Below, piece after piece: positions 7,473 through 16,033 of a stretch of 38,249 nucleotides of DNA. This stretch comes from a bacterium (GTDB lineage Bacteria; Margulisbacteria; Marinamargulisbacteria; JABIPA01), in the NCBI GenBank assembly GCA_018699495.1, contig JABIQV010000166.1, forward strand, positions 1 to 38,249, given 5' to 3'. Numbering within the stretch: the stretch's first letter is position 1; each line of letters opens with the position of its first letter. A program made the translations under genes and the position numbers. Under the pieces are notes generated by a model. That model was given only the letters and a program-made list of their open reading frames with translations. It was not told the origin of the DNA and made no database searches.

Positions 7473-9272
7473 ATGTCAGATACAGTTGCCAAAAATACAA
7501 ATTTTTTTAAGCCAGGTTTTATAAATCGAATATTAAGCCCAGCGTCGATATTCTTCGTAGTAAGTCTTTTATTGTCTTTCTACGTCGGTAAACACATTCC
7601 GCCTACTTGGTCCGTTTCGAAAACAAGCATTGATATGCATATAGACGCAAGTACCAACGATTATTGGTATACGTATAAAGGTAAAAAGAAAACAGTAAGT
7701 ACACCTGTTTCTATTTCTGATTCGTCACTCAACCCAGCCTCAATCGAGCAAGTAAATGAAGCTGGTGGAACCCCAATACAGTCTCAAATAGTTTATGAAT
7801 TAAAAATAATTAATGGAGTGGAAACAACACTTTATTACACACTTAAGTCTCAACGACATTGGGGATATTTTTCCTTTTTACCTGCGATTGTTGCTATAGT
7901 TTTATGCTGGCTAACACGAGCTCCATTTGCCGCCTTAGTTGGGGGAATATTTTCTGGGGCATTGTTACTTGGACTTTACGATGTAACAGAAGCCGTATTT
8001 GTACCAAGTTTTGCATCAAAAGGTGCCGCAGGAATTTTACTTTTATATCTCTTTTTATTAGGAGGGTTAATGGGAATTTGGTCCAAAACTGGAGCAGCTC
8101 AAGCATTTGCAGATTACATGACATTAAATTTTGTAAAAGGTCCTAAATCGGCACGACTCGTAGCATGGCTTCTTGGCGTCATTTTCTTTCAAGGAGGTAC
8201 GGTGAGTACAGTGCTTGTTGGAACAACTGTAAAACCCTTAGCCGATAAAGAACGAATCAGTCACGAAGAACTTGCATACATCGTTGACTCTACAGCGTCT
8301 CCTATTGCTTCTGTAATTGCATTCAATGCATGGCCAGGCTACATTCAATCATTTATCTACGTAGCAGGAATTTCATGGTTAGCCACAGAGCAAGCGAGAC
8401 TTGCTTTCTTTTTTGGAAGCGTTAAATATTCATTTTATAGTGCAATCGCCGTTCTTTTTACATTTTTACTATGTATCGACAAAGCGCCATTTATTGGTAA
8501 GAGAATGAAAAAAGCGATAAAGAGATCAAGAGAAACAGGCGCTCTAGATGCACCGGGTGCAGAACCCCTTAGTTCAAAAGAATTAAGTCAAGCAAGTTTG
8601 CCAAAAGGGTACACATCTCATGTAGCAGAATTTTTTGTCCCATTAATCGTTTTAATTGGAACATCACTCATCACTTATTTTATTGGAGGGTCTCCTCAGG
8701 TCAGACTAGCTTTCTCTCTTGCATTACTTGTAGCTATCGCATCTGCATTATTTAGAGGAATGAAACTTTCCGATTTAATGATAGGAATTGAAGATGGACT
8801 AAAAGGAGTGGTAGTCGGTGCAGCTGTCTTACTTTTAGCAATAACGATTGGAAACTTAAGCAAAGATGCAGGTGGTGGAATATTTTTAGTAGACCTACTA
8901 GGGGCAAAAATTCCTTTTTGGTTATTACCAGTAGCACTTCAGATATTAACAATGTTTATCGCATTTGCCACTGGAACAAGTTGGGGAACGTATGCGGTAG
9001 CCTTTCCATTAGCAATGCCATTAGCCTTCGCAGTTGCTTCAACACAAGGCGTTGAAAACTTAGTATTTTATATTTCGATATGTTTTGCAGCTGTTCTTAA
9101 TGGAAGTGTATATGGTGACCAATGTTCCCCTATCTCAGACACAACCATATTAAGTTCTCTAACTTGCGGATGTGATTTGATGGACCATGTTAAAACACAA
9201 ATTGTCCCGGCTTCATTTGCAGCAGGAATTGCTGGAATTGGGTGGACGGGCATGGTTCTTTTGTTTGCATAG
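7473..9272 (+). CDS. nhaC: NhaC-family Na+/H+ (or Na+/organic acid) antiporter with extra N-terminal ectodomain
   Basis: Inner-membrane ion antiporter, 599 residues. The NhaC core begins near residue 131 (YFSFLPAIVAIVLCWLTRA) and carries DSTASPIASVIAFNAW in the first half and the family hallmark GSVYGDQCSPISDTTILSS followed by CGCDLMDHVKTQ near the end, including the conserved Asp and His residues. Ahead of the core are a single helix (about 23-41) and roughly 85 polar residues rich in Ser, Thr and Tyr, which relatives usually lack; by topology this segment should sit on the periplasmic side. The start is supported by GGAAGGA upstream. The gene appears monocistronic. The exact ion pair or substrate cannot be deduced; the family includes Na+/H+ and malate/lactate exchangers. 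Confidence 0.88.
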   Translation: MSDTVAKNTNFFKPGFINRILSPASIFFVVSLLLSFYVGKHIPPTWSVSKTSIDMHIDASTNDYWYTYKGKKKTVSTPVSISDSSLNPASIEQVNEAGGTPIQSQIVYELKIINGVETTLYYTLKSQRHWGYFSFLPAIVAIVLCWLTRAPFAALVGGIFSGALLLGLYDVTEAVFVPSFASKGAAGILLLYLFLLGGLMGIWSKTGAAQAFADYMTLNFVKGPKSARLVAWLLGVIFFQGGTVSTVLVGTTVKPLADKERISHEELAYIVDSTASPIASVIAFNAWPGYIQSFIYVAGISWLATEQARLAFFFGSVKYSFYSAIAVLFTFLLCIDKAPFIGKRMKKAIKRSRETGALDAPGAEPLSSKELSQASLPKGYTSHVAEFFVPLIVLIGTSLITYFIGGSPQVRLAFSLALLVAIASALFRGMKLSDLMIGIEDGLKGVVVGAAVLLLAITIGNLSKDAGGGIFLVDLLGAKIPFWLLPVALQILTMFIAFATGTSWGTYAVAFPLAMPLAFAVASTQGVENLVFYISICFAAVLNGSVYGDQCSPISDTTILSSLTCGCDLMDHVKTQIVPASFAAGIAGIGWTGMVLLFA

Positions 9273-9304
9273 AAAAAAGCTGAACGTACAATACAAAACC
9301 TGAA

Positions 9305-9344
9305 TTTTTGAGCATGACAATTCTGAAATTGTTGTGCTCAAAAA
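9305..9344 (+). repeat. Long hairpin downstream of the antiporter gene, flanked by T-run and A-run
   Basis: Bases 9305-9322 pair with 9327-9344 around a CTGA loop: 18 pairs including two G-U wobbles, GAGCA opposite TGCTC. The outer five pairs are T-run against A-run. On both strands the run after the stem is A, not U, so this is not a canonical intrinsic terminator in either direction, although its position 33 bases after the stop fits a 3'-end structure. Confidence 0.65.
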
Positions 9345-9486
9345 AAAAAAAATTAAACCCAAAGCTACGATTTCAACCATAATAAAAAACGTGAAAAATC
9401 TCAAAAACTAAATAAACATAAAATAAACAGCCCCTATTCCCAACTAGGAATTAAGTTTATTCACTATCTACCTAAGAAAATACCGT

Positions 9487-9515
9487 TTGACTTTTAATCC
9501 ATATTTTGATAAAAT
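9487..9515 (+). promoter_or_regulatory. Sigma-70-type promoter of rho
   Basis: TTGACT (9487-9492), a 17-base spacer, then TAAAAT (9510-9515). Each box matches the vegetative consensus at five of six positions with ideal spacing. It implies a leader of about 130 bases before the rho ATG. Rho genes are commonly autoregulated by attenuation in such leaders; that is family knowledge and not visible here. Confidence 0.7.
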
Positions 9516-9656
9516 ATAGGTCGCCTCTTATGATATTCATAAATCGAATTAAATAAAATGGATATCAAAAACAGCCAATTCATAAGTACATGAATTTTTT
9601 CCAAAAATAACTAACTAATATAGTTTAATAAATTTATCCAACCAAGGAGTTACACG

Positions 9657-10955
9657 ATGGATAGTAAAATTTCAAAAACGAGCGAAGAAAAAAAAGCGAT
9701 CGAAGAAAATGACGATAGATTAGATATTGTCGAACTACAAAAAAGCCAAATATTAAAACTACACATTTTAGCTGAAAAACTAAAAGTAGAAAATTACAAA
9801 CAATTACAAAAACCCCAATTAATTTTCAAAATCCTTCAAGCAAAAACAGAACAAAATGGTCTAATTTTCGCAAGAGGGATTCTAGAAATTTTACCAGACG
9901 GTTACGGTTTTCTAAGAACATATAATTACCTACCTAGTACAGAAGACATTTATGTTTCTCAAACACAAATAAGACGATTTGGACTTTTAACAGGAGATAC
10001 AATATCAGGCCAAGTCAGACCTCCAAAAGACGGAGAACGATACTTTTCACTTCTCAGAGTAGAAGCGATTAACGGTGAAGACCCTGAACAAATTAAAGAT
10101 AGAACCGTATTCACAAACCTTGTGCCAATATATCCTGATGAACAATTAAAACTTGAAATCGGCCCTAAAGAAATTGGTGCCAGAATCATGGACATGTTAA
10201 TGCCTATAGGAAAAGGTCAACGTTCTTTGATTGTATCTCCTCCAAAAGCTGGAAAAACGACAATGTTAAAAGACATAGCTAACAGTATCAGTAAAAACAA
10301 CCCTGAAGTAGTTATCAAGGTACTTCTAATTGACGAACGTCCTGAAGAAGTCACAGATATGGCACGATCCATTAATGGGGAAGTTATCTTCTCAACATTT
10401 GATGAACCTCCTGAACAACATGTTCGGGTGTCAGAATTAGTTCTAGAAAGTGCTCGCCGATTGGTAGAATGCGGAAAAGACGTAGTAATCCTTTTAGATA
10501 GTATTACTAGACTTGCACGAGCGTATAACTTAGTTGTCCCACCTTCTGGAAGAACTCTTTCAGGGGGTCTTGACCCAAGTTCTCTTCACAAACCAAAGCG
10601 TTTCTTTGGTGGTGCTAGAAACATTGAAGGTGGCGGAAGTTTAACTATCATTGCAACGGCTCTTGTCGACACTGGTTCAAGAATGGACGATATTATCTAT
10701 GAAGAATTTAAAGGCACAGGGAACATGGAATTGCACCTTGATAGAAAGCTTGCAAACAGACGTATCTATCCAGCAATTGATATCATTAATTCTGGAACTA
10801 GAAAAGAAGAACTCCTCCTGAGTGCAGACACACTTAAAAAAGCATATCTTTTAAGAAAAAACATTGATTCAGATAGTTCAACTGAAGAACTTATAAAACT
10901 TCTTAAGCATAGTAAATCTAACGAAGAATTTTTAAACTCTCCAATTTTCGGATAA
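9657..10955 (+). CDS. rho: Transcription termination factor Rho
   Basis: Hexameric RNA-dependent ATPase/helicase that ends transcription, 432 residues, cytoplasmic. The N-terminal Rho_N helical region and cold-shock-like RNA-binding domain span about 25-140 ([20 protein letters not shown] is the RNA-binding core). The ATPase domain has P-loop PPKAGKTT at 195-202, [15 protein letters not shown] near 223, Walker B-type [16 protein letters not shown] near 276, the Q-loop [20 protein letters not shown] from 301, and Arg-containing [18 protein letters not shown] near 353. The start is set by AAGGAG seven bases upstream. It has its own promoter and terminator and so is a single-gene unit. No large insertion is present. 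Confidence 0.98.
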   Translation: MDSKISKTSEEKKAIEENDDRLDIVELQKSQILKLHILAEKLKVENYKQLQKPQLIFKILQAKTEQNGLIFARGILEILPDGYGFLRTYNYLPSTEDIYVSQTQIRRFGLLTGDTISGQVRPPKDGERYFSLLRVEAINGEDPEQIKDRTVFTNLVPIYPDEQLKLEIGPKEIGARIMDMLMPIGKGQRSLIVSPPKAGKTTMLKDIANSISKNNPEVVIKVLLIDERPEEVTDMARSINGEVIFSTFDEPPEQHVRVSELVLESARRLVECGKDVVILLDSITRLARAYNLVVPPSGRTLSGGLDPSSLHKPKRFFGGARNIEGGGSLTIIATALVDTGSRMDDIIYEEFKGTGNMELHLDRKLANRRIYPAIDIINSGTRKEELLLSADTLKKAYLLRKNIDSDSSTEELIKLLKHSKSNEEFLNSPIFG

Positions 10956-10962
10956 ATTCAAT

Positions 10963-11005
10963 CCCGAAAACGTCTATTTTTTTAATTAGTCGTTTTCGGG
11001 TTTTT
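10963..11005 (+). terminator. Intrinsic terminator of rho
   Basis: CCCGAAAACG (10963-10972) pairs perfectly with CGTTTTCGGG (10991-11000) across an 18-base AT-rich loop and is followed directly by five T (11001-11005). It lies 7 bases after the rho stop codon. Confidence 0.85.
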
Positions 11006-11784
11006 AACAATGACCAAGTACCCAATCAGATATATATTTAATTGTCACCCTCATTTAAATCATTAAACCTTGTCTTAGAAAGAAATAGCATTTCCAAATT
11101 TCCGATTCCACGTTCATGGATCCATCTCTTATTTCACGTCAATGAATATCAATCATTTTTACCGTGTGCATCGACTGACTTCCTAATTTCTAATCAATAT
11201 TACTAATATAAGGTTCGTTTTTGTCATGTAATTTTTAATTTTGAGATATCACCATATGATAAAACAATTAATATCCACTGTAATGCCATCCATCTGAGTA
11301 CTATTCAATTTTTAAGTCCCGAATATAAGCTTTGGTTGACTCCAACATCGATAATTAAAACTGAGCGAGAAGGGATTGGAGCACAATCACCACAAAAAAA
11401 GAGCCTCTTTCACTATTAATATTTAGCCTTGTAATAACAGCTTAGTATTGAGGACATGTTAACATCACTCGTTTCTGTATCCCAATTTCATGCCGTGTAG
11501 GATTGAAAACTGGAGGAACACCACCGTATATTGATACGGATTTATTTCATTCTGAGAACCAATACTGTCTACAGAAAATAAATTTCATGGAAGACGCGCC
11601 AGAGATTTCATGTTACTTTCTCCGGTATACATGCTCATTCCTTTACCGGTTGGATACCATAAGTATATTAAAGCAACGATATAATCTATTTTTGTGATTG
11701 AACATTAATGAAAACCATATAAATCAGTACCTATTGTCGAATATTAGAAAAAACGGAAAAATAATCGACGCCTTTAAGCTTACT
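11006..11784. other. Long non-coding or decayed stretch between convergent rho and motB
   Basis: 779 bases without a supportable gene, where neighbouring gaps are usually a few bases. Both strands have frequent stops. The longest frame (64 codons from a TTG at 11503) has no Shine-Dalgarno and no recognisable motif. No tRNA-like, CRISPR or insertion-sequence structure is seen. The stretch has fewer poly-A runs than the intergenic DNA elsewhere, which would fit a decayed gene, but I could not identify any parent. Confidence 0.5.
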
Positions 11785-12456
11785 TTAGTTGACTTCCGAT
11801 TCGGAAACGCGTATTAAATTTATCTCAATTCGTCGATTCTTTTGACGTCCCGCAGACGTATCGTTCACAGCTATAGGACGATACTCACCGTAACCAATAG
11901 CAGACAACTGATCAGCCGGGTAATCCATATTTTTCATAAAAAATTTCACCACAGAATAAGCTCGAAAAAAAGATAACACCCAGTTAGATTCGAATTCTTC
12001 CGTATGAATAGGTACATTATCCGTATGTCCTTCAATAATAAGAGGATTCCGAACATGTCCTAAAACCTTACCCAAGCCTCTCATCACTTTATAGCCATGA
12101 GGTGTTAACGTGGCAGCCCCACTTTCAAACAATACGGGAGAATTGAGTAACAGTTTAATTTTTTGTTCATCAACTAAAACTTGAACCTCATCTTCCAATT
12201 CTTCTTCTTTGATATACCCAGCAATTTTACTAATAAATAAAGATTCAGATGTAAGATGTTCTTGCTGCTCGATATCTTTGGCCCCAAATTTCAGACGCAT
12301 CTGAACAAAAAAAGTATCGTCCGTTTTTTCGTTATAAACCAAAACGAATAACATAATAAAAAGACACATCATAAAAGTGATCATGTCACCATATACGGTC
12401 CCTACCTCACTCCCATTATCCTCTTCTTCTGCATCTACACTTTTTAGGACGCCCAT
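11785..12456 (-). CDS. motB: MotB-type stator protein with OmpA peptidoglycan-binding domain
   Basis: Stator subunit that anchors a proton- or sodium-driven motor to peptidoglycan, 223 residues. A short acidic cytoplasmic N-terminus (residues 1-20) is followed by one membrane helix (about 22-42) with the ion-carrying aspartate at Asp24 in VYGDMITFMMCLFIMLF, as in MotB/PomB. The OmpA-like domain covers about 93-216, with LLNSPVLFESGAATL, GHTDNVP at 143-149, and AGRQKNRRIEINL near the end. The length is short for MotB (often 250-300) because the linker is short. Its ATG follows the motA stop with no gap (TAAATG), so the two are coupled. No filament, hook or export genes are adjacent, so it probably serves the FliF-FliG-like ring encoded just upstream. 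Confidence 0.93.
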   Translation of the reverse strand: MGVLKSVDAEEEDNGSEVGTVYGDMITFMMCLFIMLFVLVYNEKTDDTFFVQMRLKFGAKDIEQQEHLTSESLFISKIAGYIKEEELEDEVQVLVDEQKIKLLLNSPVLFESGAATLTPHGYKVMRGLGKVLGHVRNPLIIEGHTDNVPIHTEEFESNWVLSFFRAYSVVKFFMKNMDYPADQLSAIGYGEYRPIAVNDTSAGRQKNRRIEINLIRVSESEVN

Positions 12457-13239
12457 TTATTTACCTTTTTTTCCCTTTTTATCAGTTTTAGCTTTAGTCT
12501 CCAAAAATGCCAGCAAATATTTCTCCACTTTAAGTGGAATCTCCTTATCCAATATAGAAAGAAGTCCCTGAACAATAATTTCCTTAGTCACCAACTCTCT
12601 TGCACTTTTCCCTTTAAGCTTATTAGCAGTAGGAATAAATATGACTGTCGACAAAATAAGCCCATAAAGGGTCGTTAATAAGGCAAGCGACATCCCAGAA
12701 ACAATGGTATCAATATCGGTTACATTTTGAAGCACTTGAGTAACCCCAATAACCGTTCCCACCATCCCGAACATAGGTGCAAACGTCCCCATTGTCCTTA
12801 CTTTACTAATTACAGAATCATGTCTTCTTTTAGTCTCATTGATATCTGTTTCTAACGCCTTTGCAATAAATTCTCTATCAAGCCCTGCTCCAACTAAACC
12901 TAATCCATGCTCTAAAAACCCGTCCCCAACACCTTCTCCCTCTTTAACCAAAGACTGTTTACTTTGAGTTTGAGACAATTCGGAAATTTTAACTAATAAT
13001 TCCACAGCGACTCTAGGGTCCAGTTTTTTAGGCTTAAAAACTAGCTGTTTAAAAACAATTAAAATAGCCTTAAATTCCTTCCAAGACGTACTAAGCAACG
13101 TCGCTGATACTGTTCCTCCAAAAACTAAAATAAAGGAATTTATATCAACATACACACCAAACGATTCCCTCAATGTTGGAACGCCATAATAAAAAGCTGC
13201 ATAGGTGAGAACTAACCCAAGAATTCCATTAATATCCAT
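12457..13239 (-). CDS. motA: MotA-type stator channel protein
   Basis: Inner-membrane stator subunit that forms the ion channel with MotB and pushes on FliG, 260 residues. Helices lie near residues 3-20 and 33-51, then a large cytoplasmic domain (about 52-150), then helices near 152-172 and 183-205. The two functionally important prolines are visible: Pro155 in GTFAPMFGMVGTVIG and Pro203 in IFIPTANKLK. The Lys-rich tail is cytoplasmic. The 34-base gap from the FliF-FliG-like gene contains AGGAAC before the ATG. Family assignment is firm. The channel helices cannot tell H+ from Na+ use with confidence. Homologous stators also drive gliding and secretion machines, so a flagellar role should not be assumed. 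Confidence 0.94.
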   Translation of the reverse strand: MDINGILGLVLTYAAFYYGVPTLRESFGVYVDINSFILVFGGTVSATLLSTSWKEFKAILIVFKQLVFKPKKLDPRVAVELLVKISELSQTQSKQSLVKEGEGVGDGFLEHGLGLVGAGLDREFIAKALETDINETKRRHDSVISKVRTMGTFAPMFGMVGTVIGVTQVLQNVTDIDTIVSGMSLALLTTLYGLILSTVIFIPTANKLKGKSARELVTKEIIVQGLLSILDKEIPLKVEKYLLAFLETKAKTDKKGKKGK

Positions 13240-13273
13240 TTACTTTGTTCCTTTTTTTAAAAATTTTATCATA

Positions 13274-14725
13274 CTAATTACCAATTTTTTCACGCAACTT
13301 AACAAGGCCTTCGCTTTCTAAGCGAAGAACTATATCAATAATATAAGCTTGTGCTTTATCAATATCCTTCTTAGTAGATGTTCGTGCTTTTAATTTTAAA
13401 TACTGCTCAACCATATCTTTAGCACTTGGATTCAAATTCGAATATATTTTTTGATGAACGTCTTTACTTACTCCAATTAATGCTTTAGATAACATTTCTA
13501 AATTCGCATCAGAAAAAACCGTTTTTAACTCATCGTCCGATAAAAATTTAAGGTCATCAAAAATGACAACATTAGACCTAAACTTTTTATATCCTTTGGG
13601 ATCAGATTTACCCAATACATCTAAAATTTGTTTCTTCACTTCACTAGGAATAAAATCAAACACATCTTTAAATATAGACTTCCCACCAGTCAAACACTCT
13701 AAAGAATCCTTTATTTTAGATTCAATTTTGTCTAATACAGCCCGTTTAAGCAATTGAGCATCAATAATCATTGTCCCAATTTTTGCCTGATCATTTAAAT
13801 CATATTCCGTTAACAATCTGGAACCCAAATGAGCTTCAAGAAAGGATACGACAACAGCGACTTGCTCTATAGGTGTTTCATCTTTCTGTAAAACAAATAT
13901 TAGTTTCTCAATGTTATCATCCTGAACAAAGTCGAAATATTGCTTAACAGGCGCAGTTTGTGTCAACTTCATTCGCCCTCCGCCACTACCTCCTCCTTTT
14001 GGAAGCTCAATATTGGGATTCACACTGATATTAGGACTATTTCCATCATTTTTACCGCTACCTTCAGCGGACGACGCTGCAGCTTTAGAGGCAAAAAAGC
14101 CATACAAACCAATACCCACAAGTAAAAGTAATACCGTAATCATATCCAAAACATTAGATATCCCAAATAAATTTTCGTTCTCCCCCGCTATAATAATATT
14201 TTGAGTTGGAGGAGATGCAGATCCCTCTAGGAACTTCTTTCGTTCAGAATTAACTTTATCGCCACGTTTTGGATTCAATTCTAAAACATTTCCAAGGAGC
14301 TGCTTAACTTTAGTAATCTTAGAATTTGGAAATTTCTTATCCACAATCAAATCAACTGTAATTTTATTAATTTTAGGAGGCGTTCGTTCAATTCGAGAAT
14401 TATACGGCAACTGCTGAAGTGTATCAGGAGAAAGGTTCTTAATTACAGGATAACCAGGGAGAATTAATATTTTTTCTTTTGTTGTCTCAACAGCCGTGGA
14501 CTTTTCAACCTTAATCTTTGACTGCTCTGTATATTTAATACTCCATGAATCTTTAGCTAATTCTACCTTTGTTCGAACAAATATTCGTCCTTTTCCATAC
14601 ACACCATCAATGGCTTTTTGAGCCTTTTCAGTCATGCTATTTTCAAGTTCAATTTTTTCTATATACCCAGCAAATATTGATGGTGAGAAAAACAATAAAG
14701 CTAGTACAACAATTAACTTTTTCAT
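13274..14725 (-). CDS. FliF(C-terminal)-FliG fusion protein: candidate membrane-anchored rotor ring
   Basis: 483 residues. A signal peptide (1-19) is followed by a periplasmic domain (about 30-157) that reads like the last ring-building/beta-collar domain of FliF: KGRIFVRTKVEL near 45, a PGYPVI turn near 90, and INKITVDLIVDKK leading through a helix to NPKRGDKV at 151-158, the position of FliF's conserved RGD. A membrane helix (189-212) equals FliF's second helix. A Gly-rich linker (about 213-251) leads into cytoplasmic FliG middle and C-terminal domains (about 268-480): ETPIEQVAVVVSFL in place of FliG's E-PQ motif, GG at 347-348, FDDLKFLSDDEL, KALIG, and a final AQAYIIDIVLRLESEGLV. Missing are FliF's first membrane helix and early ring domains and FliG's N-terminal FliF-binding domain, which a fusion makes unnecessary. 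It lies directly before motA-motB. The homology calls are by eye. Shine-Dalgarno AGGAAAGGA precedes the ATG. Confidence 0.78.
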   Translation of the reverse strand: MKKLIVVLALLFFSPSIFAGYIEKIELENSMTEKAQKAIDGVYGKGRIFVRTKVELAKDSWSIKYTEQSKIKVEKSTAVETTKEKILILPGYPVIKNLSPDTLQQLPYNSRIERTPPKINKITVDLIVDKKFPNSKITKVKQLLGNVLELNPKRGDKVNSERKKFLEGSASPPTQNIIIAGENENLFGISNVLDMITVLLLLVGIGLYGFFASKAAASSAEGSGKNDGNSPNISVNPNIELPKGGGSGGGRMKLTQTAPVKQYFDFVQDDNIEKLIFVLQKDETPIEQVAVVVSFLEAHLGSRLLTEYDLNDQAKIGTMIIDAQLLKRAVLDKIESKIKDSLECLTGGKSIFKDVFDFIPSEVKKQILDVLGKSDPKGYKKFRSNVVIFDDLKFLSDDELKTVFSDANLEMLSKALIGVSKDVHQKIYSNLNPSAKDMVEQYLKLKARTSTKKDIDKAQAYIIDIVLRLESEGLVKLREKIGN

Positions 14726-14853
14726 AGATTTTTATCCTTTCCTATTCAACGAACATCTCGAATCCTAGTCCGAGAAGTCAATACTAAAAACATCAAGTCA
14801 AACAAAATACACCGAGACCTGCCACCGCATATCAATCAACCAAACTTATCGCC

Positions 14854-15975
14854 CTACTTTTTCTCCTCTTTCTTAGTCCCTTTATTCAACTCAGATTTAG
14901 GCACTTTTACAGCAAACTTCCCATTTTCCAGCTCTTCAACTATCGCTGAAAATCCTTGAGCTTTTAACTCTTGAGCATAACTATAAGCTTGGTCACGTTT
15001 TGCTGCGACTCTCATTAACTGAGTTTCAACATCAACTGTCTCTTCATCCTGCTTCTCGGAAGCTTTTCGTTCGGCCAATCGACGCTTATTATCTTCATTT
15101 TCTTCTTTTAACAACTTTTTTGTTTTATCAATAAGGTCGTCTAACTCTTCATTGTCTGGCACAAGAAACAAAGACGTTTCCCAAGCACCAATGGCCTTCT
15201 TTTTCTGACCACTCATATAATAACTCGACCCTAAACGATCATAAATTTCCTGATTTTTCCGGTCCAAATATGTCAAAATTTCAAGATCGTCAATTGAACT
15301 TAGATAATTTCCTCCATAAAACGAAATAGATGAACGATTCCAATACTTTGACTCCATATTCTCGACTTTATAAGACCCAACTTTAAGATCAAATCCATAT
15401 TCTAAAAACTTCTTAGCCTTAAAAAATCGTCGATGCAGATAAATGCTATGAATAAGCATATCTCTAGCAATCTTTTTTTCGCCATCAATATATAATTGTT
15501 GAGCTTCACGATAAATACCAGACAATCTAACCTTCAAGGATTTTGAAACATCGCCATCCGTCTTAAAAAGTTCAGAATTCTCCTTATCTTCAACTTCAAC
15601 TTTATGAAATAGCTCTAATTGCGCAATTTGAATATTTTGTTTGGCACTAATCGCATCCTCTGGTAATTTTTGTAAAACATCTAGCTGCTTTGCAAAATTC
15701 TTTTCTCTAACAGCTCGATTATAGAGATCGTTTAATTCACCAATTTCATCATCGGTTAAATCCTTCTTCTCAACAGCAGCGGCTTCACCATCGCCTTCAT
15801 CAAAAAAAGCATCTCCTTCATTGTCCTGATTCTGAGACAACAAAACAGATCCTACCGACCCTGTATATGTTTCCACCATAGATAATCCGAAACCATCATT
15901 ATCAACCGTCTTTTCAAACGATAAAACTGGACCAACTAATGCAACCATGAAACTAAAAATTATGAAAACCTTCAT
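14854..15975 (-). CDS. Secreted TPR protein with C-terminal SPOR-like half domain
   Basis: 373 residues, exported by a signal peptide (about 1-19, ending VGPVLS). An acidic low-complexity stretch (about 50-75) is followed by helical repeats. The clearest TPR-like unit is about 240-275 (IYDRLGSSYYMSGQKKKAIGAWETSLFLVP). A charged coiled coil (about 278-312) leads to a SPOR-like segment at 318-358, where AYSYAQELKAQGFSAIVEE is followed by GKFAVKV. SPOR domains bind peptidoglycan glycan strands, so a periplasmic, cell-wall-near role is likely. It is upstream of, and on the same strand as, the FliF-FliG-like, motA and motB genes, 128 bases from the first, and could guide or anchor that motor; this is inference. 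AGGAG precedes the ATG. No named family recognised. Confidence 0.65.
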   Translation of the reverse strand: MKVFIIFSFMVALVGPVLSFEKTVDNDGFGLSMVETYTGSVGSVLLSQNQDNEGDAFFDEGDGEAAAVEKKDLTDDEIGELNDLYNRAVREKNFAKQLDVLQKLPEDAISAKQNIQIAQLELFHKVEVEDKENSELFKTDGDVSKSLKVRLSGIYREAQQLYIDGEKKIARDMLIHSIYLHRRFFKAKKFLEYGFDLKVGSYKVENMESKYWNRSSISFYGGNYLSSIDDLEILTYLDRKNQEIYDRLGSSYYMSGQKKKAIGAWETSLFLVPDNEELDDLIDKTKKLLKEENEDNKRRLAERKASEKQDEETVDVETQLMRVAAKRDQAYSYAQELKAQGFSAIVEELENGKFAVKVPKSELNKGTKKEEKK

Positions 15976-16033
15976 TTATTTCTCCTATTCAAACCTTATA
16001 TTCACTCTGGAGTGTATAATTCTTTCCCAACAA

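Larger units (their letters stand above)
9273..9656 (+). other. Intergenic region and leader upstream of rho
   Basis: 384 bases between the antiporter gene and rho. The proximal part holds an 18-bp hairpin flanked by T and A runs. The distal part holds a good sigma-70-type promoter and an untranslated leader of about 130 bases before rho, ending in the Shine-Dalgarno AAGGAG at 9644-9649. No other gene is visible. Confidence 0.7.

Noticed and set aside
9305-9344. Hairpin after the antiporter gene as an intrinsic terminator
   Set aside because: The run following the stem is A on both strands, so no U-tract would be transcribed.
11503-11697. 64-codon frame from a TTG
   Set aside because: No Shine-Dalgarno, no motif, rare start and no neighbouring operon; most likely chance.
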